DNA of 64,000 bases from Nocardiopsis sp. YSL2 (GTDB lineage Bacteria > Actinomycetota > Actinomycetes > Streptosporangiales > Streptosporangiaceae), in contig NZ_JAMOAO010000001.1 of assembly GCF_030555055.1 (NCBI RefSeq), forward strand, positions 4,402,001-4,466,000, written 5' to 3'. Shown piece after piece: positions 40,035 through 48,981 of the stretch. How positions within the stretch are numbered: position 1 is the first letter of the stretch; every line of letters begins with the position of its first letter. The notes below the pieces were generated by a model. That model did not search any database, was not told the DNA's origin, and worked only from the letters and a program-made list of their open reading frames with translations. The position numbers were made by a program, and so were the translations under genes.

Positions 40035-42104
40035 TCAGGCCTGCGAGGCGCCCTCACGGACGATACGGCGGTGGAAGTGGACGAGCGTCACCGCGGTGAT
40101 CGCGAGCGAGGCCAGCGCGATGGCCAGGGCGTAGAACGGTTCGGCGCCCGTCGTGGTCGCCGTACCCGGTGGCGTGTACCGGGCCGGGTCGCCCTGGGCG
40201 GCCAGCCCCGCGAGGGTGTCTCCGGTGGCCCAGCCGACGAAGGCCACCGCGATGCCCGCCTCGGCCAGCAGCAGCCTGCGGTGGGTGGCGGCGAACGTCC
40301 ATCCGCTGATGTGCCGGACGAAGATGTGCTGGGACCGGGTGCGGACGTAGACCAGGCACGCGCCGATGGCGGTCACCATCAGCACCGCGCCGACGCCGAC
40401 GAGGTTGAACAGCTCGCTGCGCAGGATCGTGCGGTGGACGTCGAGGTCGTTGCGCGCGGTGGTCGTGAGCGTCTCCACCGCGACGATGTACCGGGCCGCG
40501 TCGGGGTGCTCGGCGCGGAAGTCCTCGGCGACGGCCGGGTCGGGGAAGACGGTGGCTCGGCTGGTCAGGTTGTTGGCGTAGCTGGTGTCGGACAGGACGC
40601 CGCCGTTGGGCAGGGCGATGACGATCGGGTCCGTGACCTGGGGCAGGAACGGGGATGGGCCCGTGCCCCGGGAACCGTAGGTGAACAGGGTCTGGCCGTC
40701 GGCGGAGGGCAGCACGCTCACGGGGGGAGGGTCGGCGTCCCCCGAGACCATGTCCAGCCATGCCCGCACGTTCTCGGTGACGGCGTCCTCGTCGGCGGCC
40801 CGTGACGCGGGCAGCAGGACCCGCACACCGTCGTCGGCGCCGTAGCGGCTTCCGTCCGGGGCGGTGACCGGATGCTCGGCGAGGTAGGTGTCGTTGACGA
40901 CCAGCGGCCCGCGGTCGGGCGCGTCTGCGGTGGGGCGGCTCCACTGCTCTGGAGGGAGTCGGATGGCCAGCACCATCTCGCCCGCACGGTCGGTCTCGCG
41001 CAGCCACGGACCGACGGTCGCGTCCAGGGCGGCGTAGTCGTCCTCGTCGACCCAGCCGTAGTGCGGGCTCAGCGCCAGGTGGGACGTGTCGCCGTGCTCG
41101 GCGAACAGGTCCAGCGCGGTGTTCTGGTCGCGGACCGTCTGGGCCGTGGCGACGACCGTGCCGATGAGCGTCAGGGCGAGCACCAGGACGGGGACCCGGA
41201 TCAGGTAGATCCCCGCGAGGCTGCCGCGCACGGGCACGCGGCCCCTGAGGGCCGGCAGGATCGCGGTGGCGTGGACGAGGGCCAGCGTGAGGGCGTGCAC
41301 CGCCAGGGCCGCGGCGGCCAGCAGCGACGCGCAGGCCAGCGCGACCCGGGCGTAGAACCAGATCTGGCTCCACCCGTTGTAGAGGCCGAGCAGGGCCAGG
41401 ACCGCGACGGTGGCCGCGGGCAGGAGGAGGGCCCACAGGCGGGCGATCGCGGCAAGGTCGGCCAGGAGGATCCTGCCGTAGGAGTGGCCGTTCAGCCGGA
41501 GGACGGCGTAGTCGCGCGAGGCGAGCAGGACACCGGCCGCGGTCGCCGATCCCACGACCAGCAGGGCGATCACGGAGAGGTGGAGCATGTGGCCGCCGGC
41601 GAAGAAGTGCCACGGTTCGGTGGTCGTCGCACCGGGCGCGGTGCTCAGGCCGTGGGCGGAGAGCGCCTCCTCCAGGGCCGCGGCGGACTCCGGGGCGCCG
41701 AAGACGAAGTAGTACCCGTTGGGGCCGATGCCGGCGAACTCCTCCAACGGGTGCACGTCGACGGTGAAGGCCGGGTCGAAGGTCGGATAGCCGTCGCTGA
41801 GCCAGCCGGCCTCGCGCGAGTCGGGATCGGGGGCGGCCAGGTACACGTGGGTGTGCATCGCCAGGTCGGCCGGGTCACGGGCGACGAACCCGACGGCGGC
41901 GCCCCGGTCCTCGGCGAACCGGCGGACGGTGGCCGCGACCTCGTCGATGTCGTGGGTGCCGTCGTTGTCGACGATCCACACGCTGGCCGACCGCTCGGCG
42001 GGAAGCTGCAGCGTCGTCTCCACCCCGGCGCAGAACAGGAAGGCGACGAGCGAGGCGAGGAAGAGGAGCGCCGCGTGGGCGAAGACGATGATCCGACGAG
42101 GCAT
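40035..42104 (-). CDS. bacteriocin-associated ABC permease (DUF1430-like, lactococcin 972 type)
   Basis: A 689-residue membrane protein. It starts with one membrane segment, followed by an external domain of about 170 residues, then a cluster of segments (ATAAGVLLASRDYAVLRLNG is typical), another external domain and three closing segments. This duplicated arrangement is that of the integral membrane proteins of lactococcin 972 loci. The ATG was set by where the family-like first segment (RRIIVFAHAALLF) begins; the open frame extends 105 codons further upstream without likeness. It lies between bacteriocin and ATPase genes. Probable role: transport or self-immunity. Confidence 0.82.
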   Translation of the reverse strand: MPRRIIVFAHAALLFLASLVAFLFCAGVETTLQLPAERSASVWIVDNDGTHDIDEVAATVRRFAEDRGAAVGFVARDPADLAMHTHVYLAAPDPDSREAGWLSDGYPTFDPAFTVDVHPLEEFAGIGPNGYYFVFGAPESAAALEEALSAHGLSTAPGATTTEPWHFFAGGHMLHLSVIALLVVGSATAAGVLLASRDYAVLRLNGHSYGRILLADLAAIARLWALLLPAATVAVLALLGLYNGWSQIWFYARVALACASLLAAAALAVHALTLALVHATAILPALRGRVPVRGSLAGIYLIRVPVLVLALTLIGTVVATAQTVRDQNTALDLFAEHGDTSHLALSPHYGWVDEDDYAALDATVGPWLRETDRAGEMVLAIRLPPEQWSRPTADAPDRGPLVVNDTYLAEHPVTAPDGSRYGADDGVRVLLPASRAADEDAVTENVRAWLDMVSGDADPPPVSVLPSADGQTLFTYGSRGTGPSPFLPQVTDPIVIALPNGGVLSDTSYANNLTSRATVFPDPAVAEDFRAEHPDAARYIVAVETLTTTARNDLDVHRTILRSELFNLVGVGAVLMVTAIGACLVYVRTRSQHIFVRHISGWTFAATHRRLLLAEAGIAVAFVGWATGDTLAGLAAQGDPARYTPPGTATTTGAEPFYALAIALASLAITAVTLVHFHRRIVREGASQA

Positions 42105-42177
42105 GGGTCCCTGGGGCGGTGAGTGGTTCGGGGCCCGTCGGCCTGCGCGGCCGACGGGTCGCCGGTGCGGACGCGGG

Positions 42178-42471
42178 TCAGCACACCCGCCAGTAGGTCT
42201 CGTTGCCCCAACCGGCACGGGGCGCGGAGGCCTTGGAGGTGTAGCCGGGGCCGTAGGTGGCGCTGCGGACGGTGTAGGTGCCCACGGCGGTCGACCCGTG
42301 GCAGCGGGTGGAGTGGAAGTAGTCGGAGTACACGTACGAGGGGGTGACGCCGTGGTACCAGGTGCCGCCGCCGACCTGGGTGATCTCGCGCGCGGCGGCG
42401 ACGCCGGCCGCGCCGACACCGAGTCCGGCCCCGATGAGCAGGGTCGCGACGGCCTTCTTCCATGTATTCAT
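42178..42471 (-). CDS. lactococcin 972-family bacteriocin precursor
   Basis: A 97-residue secreted peptide. A Sec-type signal (MNTWKKAVATLLIG, hydrophobic to about residue 24, cleavage near AAA at 25-27) precedes a mature part of about 70 residues. The mature part begins with the family motif VGGGTWYHG and has the tyrosine- and serine-rich pattern YVYSDYFHS. Lactococcin 972 acts on septum formation in sensitive cocci through lipid II. Unlike that peptide, which as I recall has no cysteine, this one has two, Cys57 and Cys97 (the last residue), so a single disulfide is possible. Permease and ATPase genes follow, completing the cassette. Confidence 0.85.
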   Translation of the reverse strand: MNTWKKAVATLLIGAGLGVGAAGVAAAREITQVGGGTWYHGVTPSYVYSDYFHSTRCHGSTAVGTYTVRSATYGPGYTSKASAPRAGWGNETYWRVC

Positions 42472-42711
42472 TTGTCCCTCTCCGGGGCCGCCGTCTGCTG
42501 GGTCCTTTCCGTGGTGGCCCCCGAGGGGAGAACCTACCCGGAAGGGATCGGGCTATCAATGGCGTGGTGCCGGGAAACCCGTCTTTCCCGAACGGGCGGA
42601 CAATGGTCGTGTTCTGGCCTGCCAATATCCGCGTTCCGGCAGGTCATGGGGTGCTTTCCGTGGTGTTCGCAGGTCAGGTGCGCTGTCGGTGTTTCCTTTA
42701 TCGGGTCGGAT

Positions 42712-44076
42712 CTAATCGCGGGCCGCGGCTGATTTCGGCCCCGACACCGACCCCTTCCCGAGTAGTCGCTCCACGCTCAGCCCGCGCAGCGAGGCGTCCA
42801 GCAGCCGCGCGGTGTGCGTCACCGCCACGGAGGCGCCCGCGCGCTCCACGGCCGCGGCGATCTGCAGCGTGCACCCCGGATTGCCGGACACCAGGACCGG
42901 GGCTCCGGTCGTCACCACGCCCTCGGCCTTGCGGTCGCCCAGCTCGCGTGCGGGCTCCGGCTTGAGCAGGTTGTACACGCCCGCCGACCCGCAGCAGATC
43001 TCCTTGTCCGGCAGGTCGGACACCCTCAGCTCCGGAATCGCCGCGAACAGCTCGCGCGGAGCGCTCGTCACGCCCTGGCCGTGGGAGAGGTGGCAGGCGT
43101 CGTGGTAGGCCGCGTGCAGCGGGAGCGGGTGGCGCTCGGCGCGCGGACCCAGCTCCACCAGGAACTCGGTGAGGTCGACGACCCTGGCGGAGAGCTCCCG
43201 GCCGCGCCGCACCCACGCCGCGTCGGCGCCGGCCTCGCTCAGCGTCCGGTCGAGGTGCTTCATGCTGGAGCCGCACCCCGCCGAGTTGACGACGACCCGG
43301 TCCACGCCCGCGCGCTCGAACACCTCCACCAGCCGGCGGGCGAACCGGGCCGACTCCGCCAGGCGCCCGGTGTGGCCCGACAGGGCTCCGCAACAGCCCT
43401 GGTCGCGCGGGATCACGACGTCGCAGCCCTCCAGGGCGAGCACGCGTGCCGTCGCGGTGTTGACCTCCGGGAAGAACGCGCCCTGGACACAGCCGACCAG
43501 CATGCCCACGCGGGCACGCGGGCGGCCCACCGCGGCGAGGCGCTCGGGCAGCGGCGGCGGGGCGGCCGACAGCGGCGGCGCGACCCGCTCCATCGTGGCC
43601 AGCGACGGAGAGAGACGGTCCAGCAGTCCGGACCGCCGGACCAGCGACGACGCCCCGCTGGCCTGGTAGGCGCGCAGCGGCCCGCGCAGGAGCCGCAGCC
43701 TGCGCCGGTAGGGGAACAGGGAGAAGACGGCGCCGCGCAGCAGCCGCTCGCCGGGGGAGCGCTCGTGCCGCTCTTCGACCGTGTGGCGGGTGTGCTCGAT
43801 GAGGGCGTCGTAGGCCACACCGGACGGACACGACGACACACACGCCAGACAGCCCAGGCAGTTGTCGAAGTGCCCGACCGCGGTCTCGGTCAGGACGTCG
43901 TCGTCGTGCATCTGCGCCATGAGGTGGATGCGTCCGCGCGGTGAGTCCATCTCCTGGCCCCACAGGACGTGCGTGGGGCACGTGGGCAGGCAGAACCCGC
44001 AGTGGACGCAGTCGTCGAGGAGCTCGCCGAAGGGGCGCTGGTCCTGGCCCGCTCCAGGGGCCGGCAGGTCGTTCAC
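42712..44076 (-). CDS. glcF: glycolate oxidase iron-sulfur subunit
   Basis: A 454-residue subunit. Two [4Fe-4S] motifs lie near the N-terminus, CVHCGFCLPTCP and CLGCLACVSSCP, followed by two cysteine-rich CCG domains (for example NSAGCGSSMKHL and EICCGSAGVYNLL). With GlcD and GlcE it forms the membrane-linked enzyme that oxidises glycolate to glyoxylate. The gene is the third of a leftward operon, 25 bases after glcE. Confidence 0.92.
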   Translation of the reverse strand: MNDLPAPGAGQDQRPFGELLDDCVHCGFCLPTCPTHVLWGQEMDSPRGRIHLMAQMHDDDVLTETAVGHFDNCLGCLACVSSCPSGVAYDALIEHTRHTVEERHERSPGERLLRGAVFSLFPYRRRLRLLRGPLRAYQASGASSLVRRSGLLDRLSPSLATMERVAPPLSAAPPPLPERLAAVGRPRARVGMLVGCVQGAFFPEVNTATARVLALEGCDVVIPRDQGCCGALSGHTGRLAESARFARRLVEVFERAGVDRVVVNSAGCGSSMKHLDRTLSEAGADAAWVRRGRELSARVVDLTEFLVELGPRAERHPLPLHAAYHDACHLSHGQGVTSAPRELFAAIPELRVSDLPDKEICCGSAGVYNLLKPEPARELGDRKAEGVVTTGAPVLVSGNPGCTLQIAAAVERAGASVAVTHTARLLDASLRGLSVERLLGKGSVSGPKSAAARD

Positions 44077-44101
44077 GGGGCTCTCCCTTGCGTGGTCGCC
44101 G

Positions 44102-45364
44102 TCAGATACCGCCCGTGAACCGCCCGGGGGCGAGGCGGTGACCGGGGTCGAAGGAGTCCTTGATCGCGCGCATCAGGGGCAGCCCGGGAACCTCGCCCCA
44201 CAGGTTCACCCCGGCCTCGTGCACGGCGGGCTCGGCGCGCAGCACCCTCAGCGAGCAGTCCGGCCGTGCACGCACCCCGGCGGCGACCTCCGCGATCGCG
44301 GCGGCACCGGTCCCCGGGGCGAAGGCGGTGTAGAGCGCGCCGGCGGCCGCCGAGCCCCGGACGCGCACGTCGGCGCCGGCGGCGCGCGCGACCTCGCCCA
44401 CACGCGCCGCGACGGGCAGTGCTTCGGAGGGCGGACACGTGACGAACCCGAGCGTCCCCCGGTCGGGGAGGACACCCCACCCGGGCGGCAGCTCCTCGCC
44501 GACCTCGGGGGCGGCCCCGCTTCCCAGGGCGGCGCACACGTCGTCGACCCGGGTGGGAAGGCCCTCGGGCGTGCCCTCCAGCACCACGTGCAGGTGGCCG
44601 GGCCCGTTCGCGGGCCAGTCCAACTCCACGGCCGAGGGCACGGCCGTGCGGGCGCGCAGTGCCGCCAGCATCCTCCGGCCGCGGTCCGGGGAGGGGACCC
44701 GCGCGGTGATCACGCGCAGCGCGGGCGGCAGCGGATGCAGCCGGAAGGCCGCCGACACGATGATGCCGAGTGTGCCCAGAGCGCCGGTGTGCAGCTTGGC
44801 GAGGTCGTATCCGGCCACGTTCTTGACCACCCGGCCGCCGCTGCGGGCCACGGCGCCGTCGGCGCGCACGACCGTCATGCCGATCACCAGGTCGCGCAGT
44901 GCACCGGTGAGCAGGCGGCGCGGGCCGCTCATCCCCGTGGCCAACAGGCCGCCCACGGTGGCGTCCGCGCGGACGGGGTCGTAGGACAGGCGCTGCCCGG
45001 CGGCGGCCAGCACCGCGCCCAGTTCGCGCATCGGGGTGCCCGCGCCGACCTCCACGACCAGGTCGCCGGCGATGTGATCGATCCAGGACAGGCCGGTGGT
45101 GTCCACGAGCAGGTCCGGGGCGCGCGGCGGGGCGCCCCAGTCGGCGGCGGTGCCGTGGCCGCGCGCGAGCACCGTCAGGCCGTGGCGGGCGGCGGCCGCC
45201 ATCACCCGCGCCAGCGCCTCGGTGCCGGCGGGCCGGGCCACGTGGCCGGGGATCAGCGCGTGTCCTCCGTCGGCCGCCCGCGGGCCGGTCGCGCCCAGCG
45301 CGTCGTCGGCGGTGCCCGCCCGAAGGCCGCAGCCCTCGACGGCCAGGTCCTCAGCGAGTGCCAC
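44102..45364 (-). CDS. glcE: glycolate oxidase FAD-binding subunit
   Basis: A 420-residue FAD-binding type 4 protein, the second flavin subunit of glycolate oxidase. The domain opening ARPAGTEALARVMAAAARHG and the flavin-binding VEVGAGTPMRELGAVLA and VGGLLATGMSGPRR segments are typical. It follows glcD with a 42-base gap and leads into glcF. The C-terminal part (GEVPGLPLMRAIKDSFDPGHRLAPGRF) is the usual end of this family. Confidence 0.9.
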   Translation of the reverse strand: MALAEDLAVEGCGLRAGTADDALGATGPRAADGGHALIPGHVARPAGTEALARVMAAAARHGLTVLARGHGTAADWGAPPRAPDLLVDTTGLSWIDHIAGDLVVEVGAGTPMRELGAVLAAAGQRLSYDPVRADATVGGLLATGMSGPRRLLTGALRDLVIGMTVVRADGAVARSGGRVVKNVAGYDLAKLHTGALGTLGIIVSAAFRLHPLPPALRVITARVPSPDRGRRMLAALRARTAVPSAVELDWPANGPGHLHVVLEGTPEGLPTRVDDVCAALGSGAAPEVGEELPPGWGVLPDRGTLGFVTCPPSEALPVAARVGEVARAAGADVRVRGSAAAGALYTAFAPGTGAAAIAEVAAGVRARPDCSLRVLRAEPAVHEAGVNLWGEVPGLPLMRAIKDSFDPGHRLAPGRFTGGI

Positions 45365-45406
45365 GCGGCCTCCCTCTCGTCTCGGCGGCCCGGACCGGGT
45401 CCGGCC

Positions 45407-46891
45407 TCAGAACAGTTCGGCCCGCCCCGACTCCACCAGCGGGTGCGCCCCCTTGCGCACACCCGCCTGCTCCCCGCACAGGCGCGGCGTGGGCAGGAGC
45501 TTGTCGGGGTTGGCGATCCCCGCCGGGTCGAAGGCCCGGCGCAGCAGGTCGAAGGTCTCCAGGTCGTCGGGGGCGTACATCCGCGGCATCGTGCACACCT
45601 TGTCCACGCCCACCCCGTGTTCCCCGGTGATGGAGCCGCCGTGCTGGATGCACAGGTCGAGGATCGCGCCCGAGACGACCTCCGCGCGCGCCCCCGCGCC
45701 CGGCTCGTCGTCGTCGAAGAGCACGAGCGGGTGCAGGTTGCCGTCCCCGGCGTGGAAGACGTTGGCGACGCTGATCCCGCTGGAGGCGGACAGGGCGGCG
45801 ATCGCTCGCAGGACGTCGGGCAGGGCGGTGCGCGGGACGACGCCGTCCTGGACGATGTAGGAGGGGCTGATCCGGCCGACCGCGGCGAACGCGGACTTGC
45901 GGCCCTTCCAGATCCGGGCGCGCTCCTGGTCGTCGACGGCCGTGCGCGTCTCGAACGACCCGGCCCCGTGGCACAGCCGCTCCACTTCGGTGAGCTGGAC
46001 GTCGACCTCGGCGGCGGGGCCGTCCAGCTCCACGATGAGCACGGCCGCGGCGCCCTCGGGGTAGTCGCAGGCCACGGCCTCCTCGGCGGCCTCGATGGCC
46101 AGGGCGTCCATCATCTCCACGGCCGAGGGCAGGACCCCGGCGGCGATGATGTCGCCGACGGCGCGGCCCCCGGCGTCCATGGAGTGGAAGGCGGAGAGCA
46201 GGGTGACGGTCTTCTGCGGGGACCGGGTCAGCCCGACCGTGATCCGGGTGGCGATGCCCAGGGTGCCCTCGGAGCCGACGAACGCGCCGATGAGGTCGTA
46301 GCCCTGGGCGTTGGGGGACTTGCCTCCCAGCCGGACCAGGTCACCGCCGGGGGTGACCACGTCCAGGCCGCGCACGTGGTTGACGGTGAACCCGTACTTC
46401 AGGCAGTGGGCGCCCCCGGAGTTCTCCGCGACGTTGCCGCCCACGGAGCACACCTGCTGGCTGGAGGGGTCGGGCGCGTAGTAGTAGCCGTGCGGCGCCG
46501 CGGCCCGGGTGATGTCGAGGTTGGCGACCCCGGGTTCGACCACGGCGCACTCGTTGTCCGGGTCGATCTCGATGATCCGGCGCATCCGCGAGGTGACCAC
46601 GAGGACGCCCTCGGTGTGCGGAAGCGCTCCCGCCGACAGTCCGGTGCCCGCGCCTCGGGGGACGAAGGGGACGCCGTGGTCCGAGCACAGGCGCAGGACG
46701 GCGGCGACCTGTTCGGCGGTCGTGGGCAGCACGACGACGCCGGGGAGGGAGCGGTGATGGGTGAGGCCGTCGCTCTCGTAGACGCGCCGCTGGGAGGTGT
46801 CGGTGAGAACTCCGTCGGGACCGCAGATCTCGCGCAGCCGGGGGATGAGCGCGTCCACGGCCGTGGCCGCGGTGCGTGTCGACTCGGACAT
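45407..46891 (-). CDS. glcD: glycolate oxidase catalytic subunit (FAD-linked)
   Basis: A 494-residue flavoprotein. It shows PRGAGTGLSAGALP, the FAD pyrophosphate loop, NVAENSGGAHCLKYG, and the C-terminal NVFHAGDGNLHPL and GEHGVGVDK motifs whose histidines bind the 2-hydroxy acid. The start at ATG (MSESTRTAA) is preceded by AGGGAAGG. It heads the glcDEF operon. Malate synthase lies just upstream on the same strand, so glycolate could be taken through glyoxylate to malate. Confidence 0.92.
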   Translation of the reverse strand: MSESTRTAATAVDALIPRLREICGPDGVLTDTSQRRVYESDGLTHHRSLPGVVVLPTTAEQVAAVLRLCSDHGVPFVPRGAGTGLSAGALPHTEGVLVVTSRMRRIIEIDPDNECAVVEPGVANLDITRAAAPHGYYYAPDPSSQQVCSVGGNVAENSGGAHCLKYGFTVNHVRGLDVVTPGGDLVRLGGKSPNAQGYDLIGAFVGSEGTLGIATRITVGLTRSPQKTVTLLSAFHSMDAGGRAVGDIIAAGVLPSAVEMMDALAIEAAEEAVACDYPEGAAAVLIVELDGPAAEVDVQLTEVERLCHGAGSFETRTAVDDQERARIWKGRKSAFAAVGRISPSYIVQDGVVPRTALPDVLRAIAALSASSGISVANVFHAGDGNLHPLVLFDDDEPGAGARAEVVSGAILDLCIQHGGSITGEHGVGVDKVCTMPRMYAPDDLETFDLLRRAFDPAGIANPDKLLPTPRLCGEQAGVRKGAHPLVESGRAELF

Positions 46892-46970
46892 GGGGGCCTT
46901 CCCTTCCGAGATTTCCAGAGCGCAAGAAGCGCATTCCGCTCTCCGGAGGTTCCTCGGAAGGACCGTACGA

Positions 46971-47000
46971 CGGCGCCCCCTGCCGAGGCAAGGGGCGCCG
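46971..47000 (-). terminator. 14-bp hairpin between malate synthase and glcD
   Basis: Arms 46971-46984 and 46987-47000 pair at 13 of 14 positions around a two-base turn, 44 bases after the aceB stop in the leftward direction. It suggests that glcDEF has its own promoter in the remaining 80 bases. Confidence 0.65.
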
Positions 47001-47043
47001 CCCGGGTGTTGCGCGGCGGTGCACCGCGCGGGGTGGCCGGGAC

Positions 47044-48648
47044 CTACGGCATGCGCTCGTAGGCGGGCAGGGTGAGGAAGTCGACGTAGTCGTCGGCGAG
47101 CGCGACCTCGGTGAAGAGCTCGCTGGCCTGCTGGTACAGGCCCTCGTCGAAGGCGTCGCCGAGGGCGGCGCGGATGGCGGTCAGCTCCTCGTCGATGATC
47201 TGCTTGATCAGCTCGGCCGTGACCTTCTCGCCGCCGTCGAGCGTGACGTCGTTGTGCAGCCACTGCCAGATCTGGGAACGCGAGATCTCGGCGGTGGCGG
47301 CGTCCTCCATGAGGTTGTGGATGGCCACCGCGCCGTTGCCGCCCATCCACGTCGCCAGGTACTGCAGGGCGACGTTGATGTTGCCGCGCAGGCCGGCGAG
47401 GGTGACGCCGCCCTCGGTCTTGTCGACGGCGAGCAGGTCGGCGGCGGAGACCTCGACCTCCGGGCGCTGCTTGTCGATCTGGTTCGGGCGCTCGCCCAGG
47501 ACGCCGTCGAAGATCTCCTTGGCGACCGGGACCAGGTCGGGGTGGGCGACCCAGGAGCCGTCGAAGCCGTCGCCGGACTCGCGGGACTTGTCGTCGCGGA
47601 CCTTGGCGAAGGCCGTCTTGTTGACCTCGGCGTCCTTGCGGGAGGGGATGAAGGCGGCCATGCCGCCGATGGCGTGCGCACCGCGCTTGTGGCAGGTCTT
47701 GACCAGCAGCTCGGTGTAGGCGCGCATGAACGGCGCGGTCATGGTGACGGCGTTGCGCTCGGGCAGCAGGAAGCTGCGCCCGCGGGTGCGGTGGGTCTTG
47801 ATGATGCTGAAGAGGTAGTCCCAGCGGCCCGCGTTGAGACCGGCGGAGTGCTCACGCAGCTCGTAGAGGATCTCCTCCATCTCGAACGCCGCCGGGATGG
47901 TCTCGATCAGGCAGGTGGCGCGGATGGTGCCGCGGGGGATGCCCAGCCGCTCCTGGGCCAGGACGAAGATGTCGTTCCACAGGCGGGCCTCGAGGTGGCT
48001 CTCCATCTTGGGCAGGTAGAAGTACGGTCCCTTGCCCTTGTCGAGCTGGCGCTGGGCGCAGTGGAAGAAGTAGAGCGCGAAGTCGACGATCCCGCCGCTG
48101 GTCCGCTGGCCGTCGACGAGGATGTGCTTCTCGTCCAGGTGCCAGCCGCGCGGGCGCACGACGATGGAGGCGAGCTCGGCGTCGTCCTTGAGGGCGTAGG
48201 TCTTGCCCTGGGGCGAGGTGAAGTCGATGGCGCGGTCCAGCGCGTCGCGCAGGTTGAGCTGCCCGCCGATCATGTTCTCCCACAGCGGGGTGTTGGCGTC
48301 CTCGAAGTCGGCCAGCCACACCTTCGCGCCGGAGTTGAGCGCGTTGATGGTCATCTTGCGGTCCGTGGGACCGGTGATCTCGACGCGGCGGTCGGTGATG
48401 CCCGGGGCGGGGTCGGCGACCTTCCAGCTGTCGTCCTCGCGGATGTGCCTGGTCTCGGGGAGGAAGTCGAGGTCGGCCCCGGCCGAGATCTGTTCCTGGC
48501 GGGTCCGGCGCGCGGAGAGCAGCTCCTGGCGGCGCGCCTCGAAGGTGCGGTGGAGCTCGGCGACGAGGGCGAGGGCCTCCTCGGTCAGGATCTCGTCGAA
48601 GCGGTCGTGGAGAGGGCCGGTGATCTCGACCCCGTGTGTGGCGCCCAT
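47044..48648 (-). CDS. aceB: malate synthase A
   Basis: A 534-residue enzyme condensing glyoxylate and acetyl-CoA to malate. The family features are GPTDRKMTINALNSGAKVWLADFEDA, seen in parts near residue 95-120, the conserved RPRGWHL, the PKMESHLEARLWN and the catalytic IKTHRTRGRSFLLPERN region, with TATWMGGNGA-like QYLATWMGGNGA near the end. The chosen ATG (MGATHG) follows GGAAGG; an open frame reaches 27 codons further but crosses the likely promoter. It is divergent from hflX. Confidence 0.94.
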   Translation of the reverse strand: MGATHGVEITGPLHDRFDEILTEEALALVAELHRTFEARRQELLSARRTRQEQISAGADLDFLPETRHIREDDSWKVADPAPGITDRRVEITGPTDRKMTINALNSGAKVWLADFEDANTPLWENMIGGQLNLRDALDRAIDFTSPQGKTYALKDDAELASIVVRPRGWHLDEKHILVDGQRTSGGIVDFALYFFHCAQRQLDKGKGPYFYLPKMESHLEARLWNDIFVLAQERLGIPRGTIRATCLIETIPAAFEMEEILYELREHSAGLNAGRWDYLFSIIKTHRTRGRSFLLPERNAVTMTAPFMRAYTELLVKTCHKRGAHAIGGMAAFIPSRKDAEVNKTAFAKVRDDKSRESGDGFDGSWVAHPDLVPVAKEIFDGVLGERPNQIDKQRPEVEVSAADLLAVDKTEGGVTLAGLRGNINVALQYLATWMGGNGAVAIHNLMEDAATAEISRSQIWQWLHNDVTLDGGEKVTAELIKQIIDEELTAIRAALGDAFDEGLYQQASELFTEVALADDYVDFLTLPAYERMP

Positions 48649-48694
48649 GGAAGACCTTCCGCAATACGAAAGTTGATTCTGGTATGTGGAAACG

Positions 48695-48723
48695 AAGCTA
48701 CTATCTTGATGTCGAGCGGTCAA
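48695..48723 (-). promoter_or_regulatory. sigma-70-type promoter of aceB
   Basis: Read leftward, TTGACC (bases 48,723-48,718) is followed after exactly 17 bases by TAGCTT (48,700-48,695). This is the same pair quality as the arsR promoter. The start of transcription would be about 40 bases before the aceB ATG. The remaining intergenic sequence up to hflX (333 bases in all) has GGTCA-CA-TGACC at 48,735-48,746, which could be an operator. Confidence 0.65.
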
Positions 48724-48981
48724 CGTCACTCGCGGGTCACATGACCAGTTAGTTTCCCGTTATGCGAAGCTTGCGCAAACTTCTCCTGGAAACTTCCGAG
48801 GTTCTTGAGCAGACCCCCTCCTTCCGTGCGGTTCCGCTGCCGCACGGCACCGTGGCTCGGGTCACCCCTCCTGCGATAATTGAGGTGCCACAGCGATGGT
48901 GAGGTGCGACGATCGACCTCGTACCCATGGTCGCACCGGGAAGATCCGGGGCGCCGGACGCGTTGACCCACCTGGAGGGAT

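Noticed and set aside
42178..42471. The small secreted protein as an enediyne-binding apoprotein
   Set aside because: The GGGTWYHG motif and the adjoining bacteriocin permease and ATPase identify it as lactococcin 972-like. It does not resemble the immunoglobulin-like apoproteins of the NcsA/CagA type.
43862..47062. A 1,066-codon open frame on the plus strand over the glc genes
   Set aside because: It is the mirror of three well-recognised minus-strand genes; its product is Gly-, Arg- and Asp-rich with no family likeness. Such frames are common where codons end in G or C.
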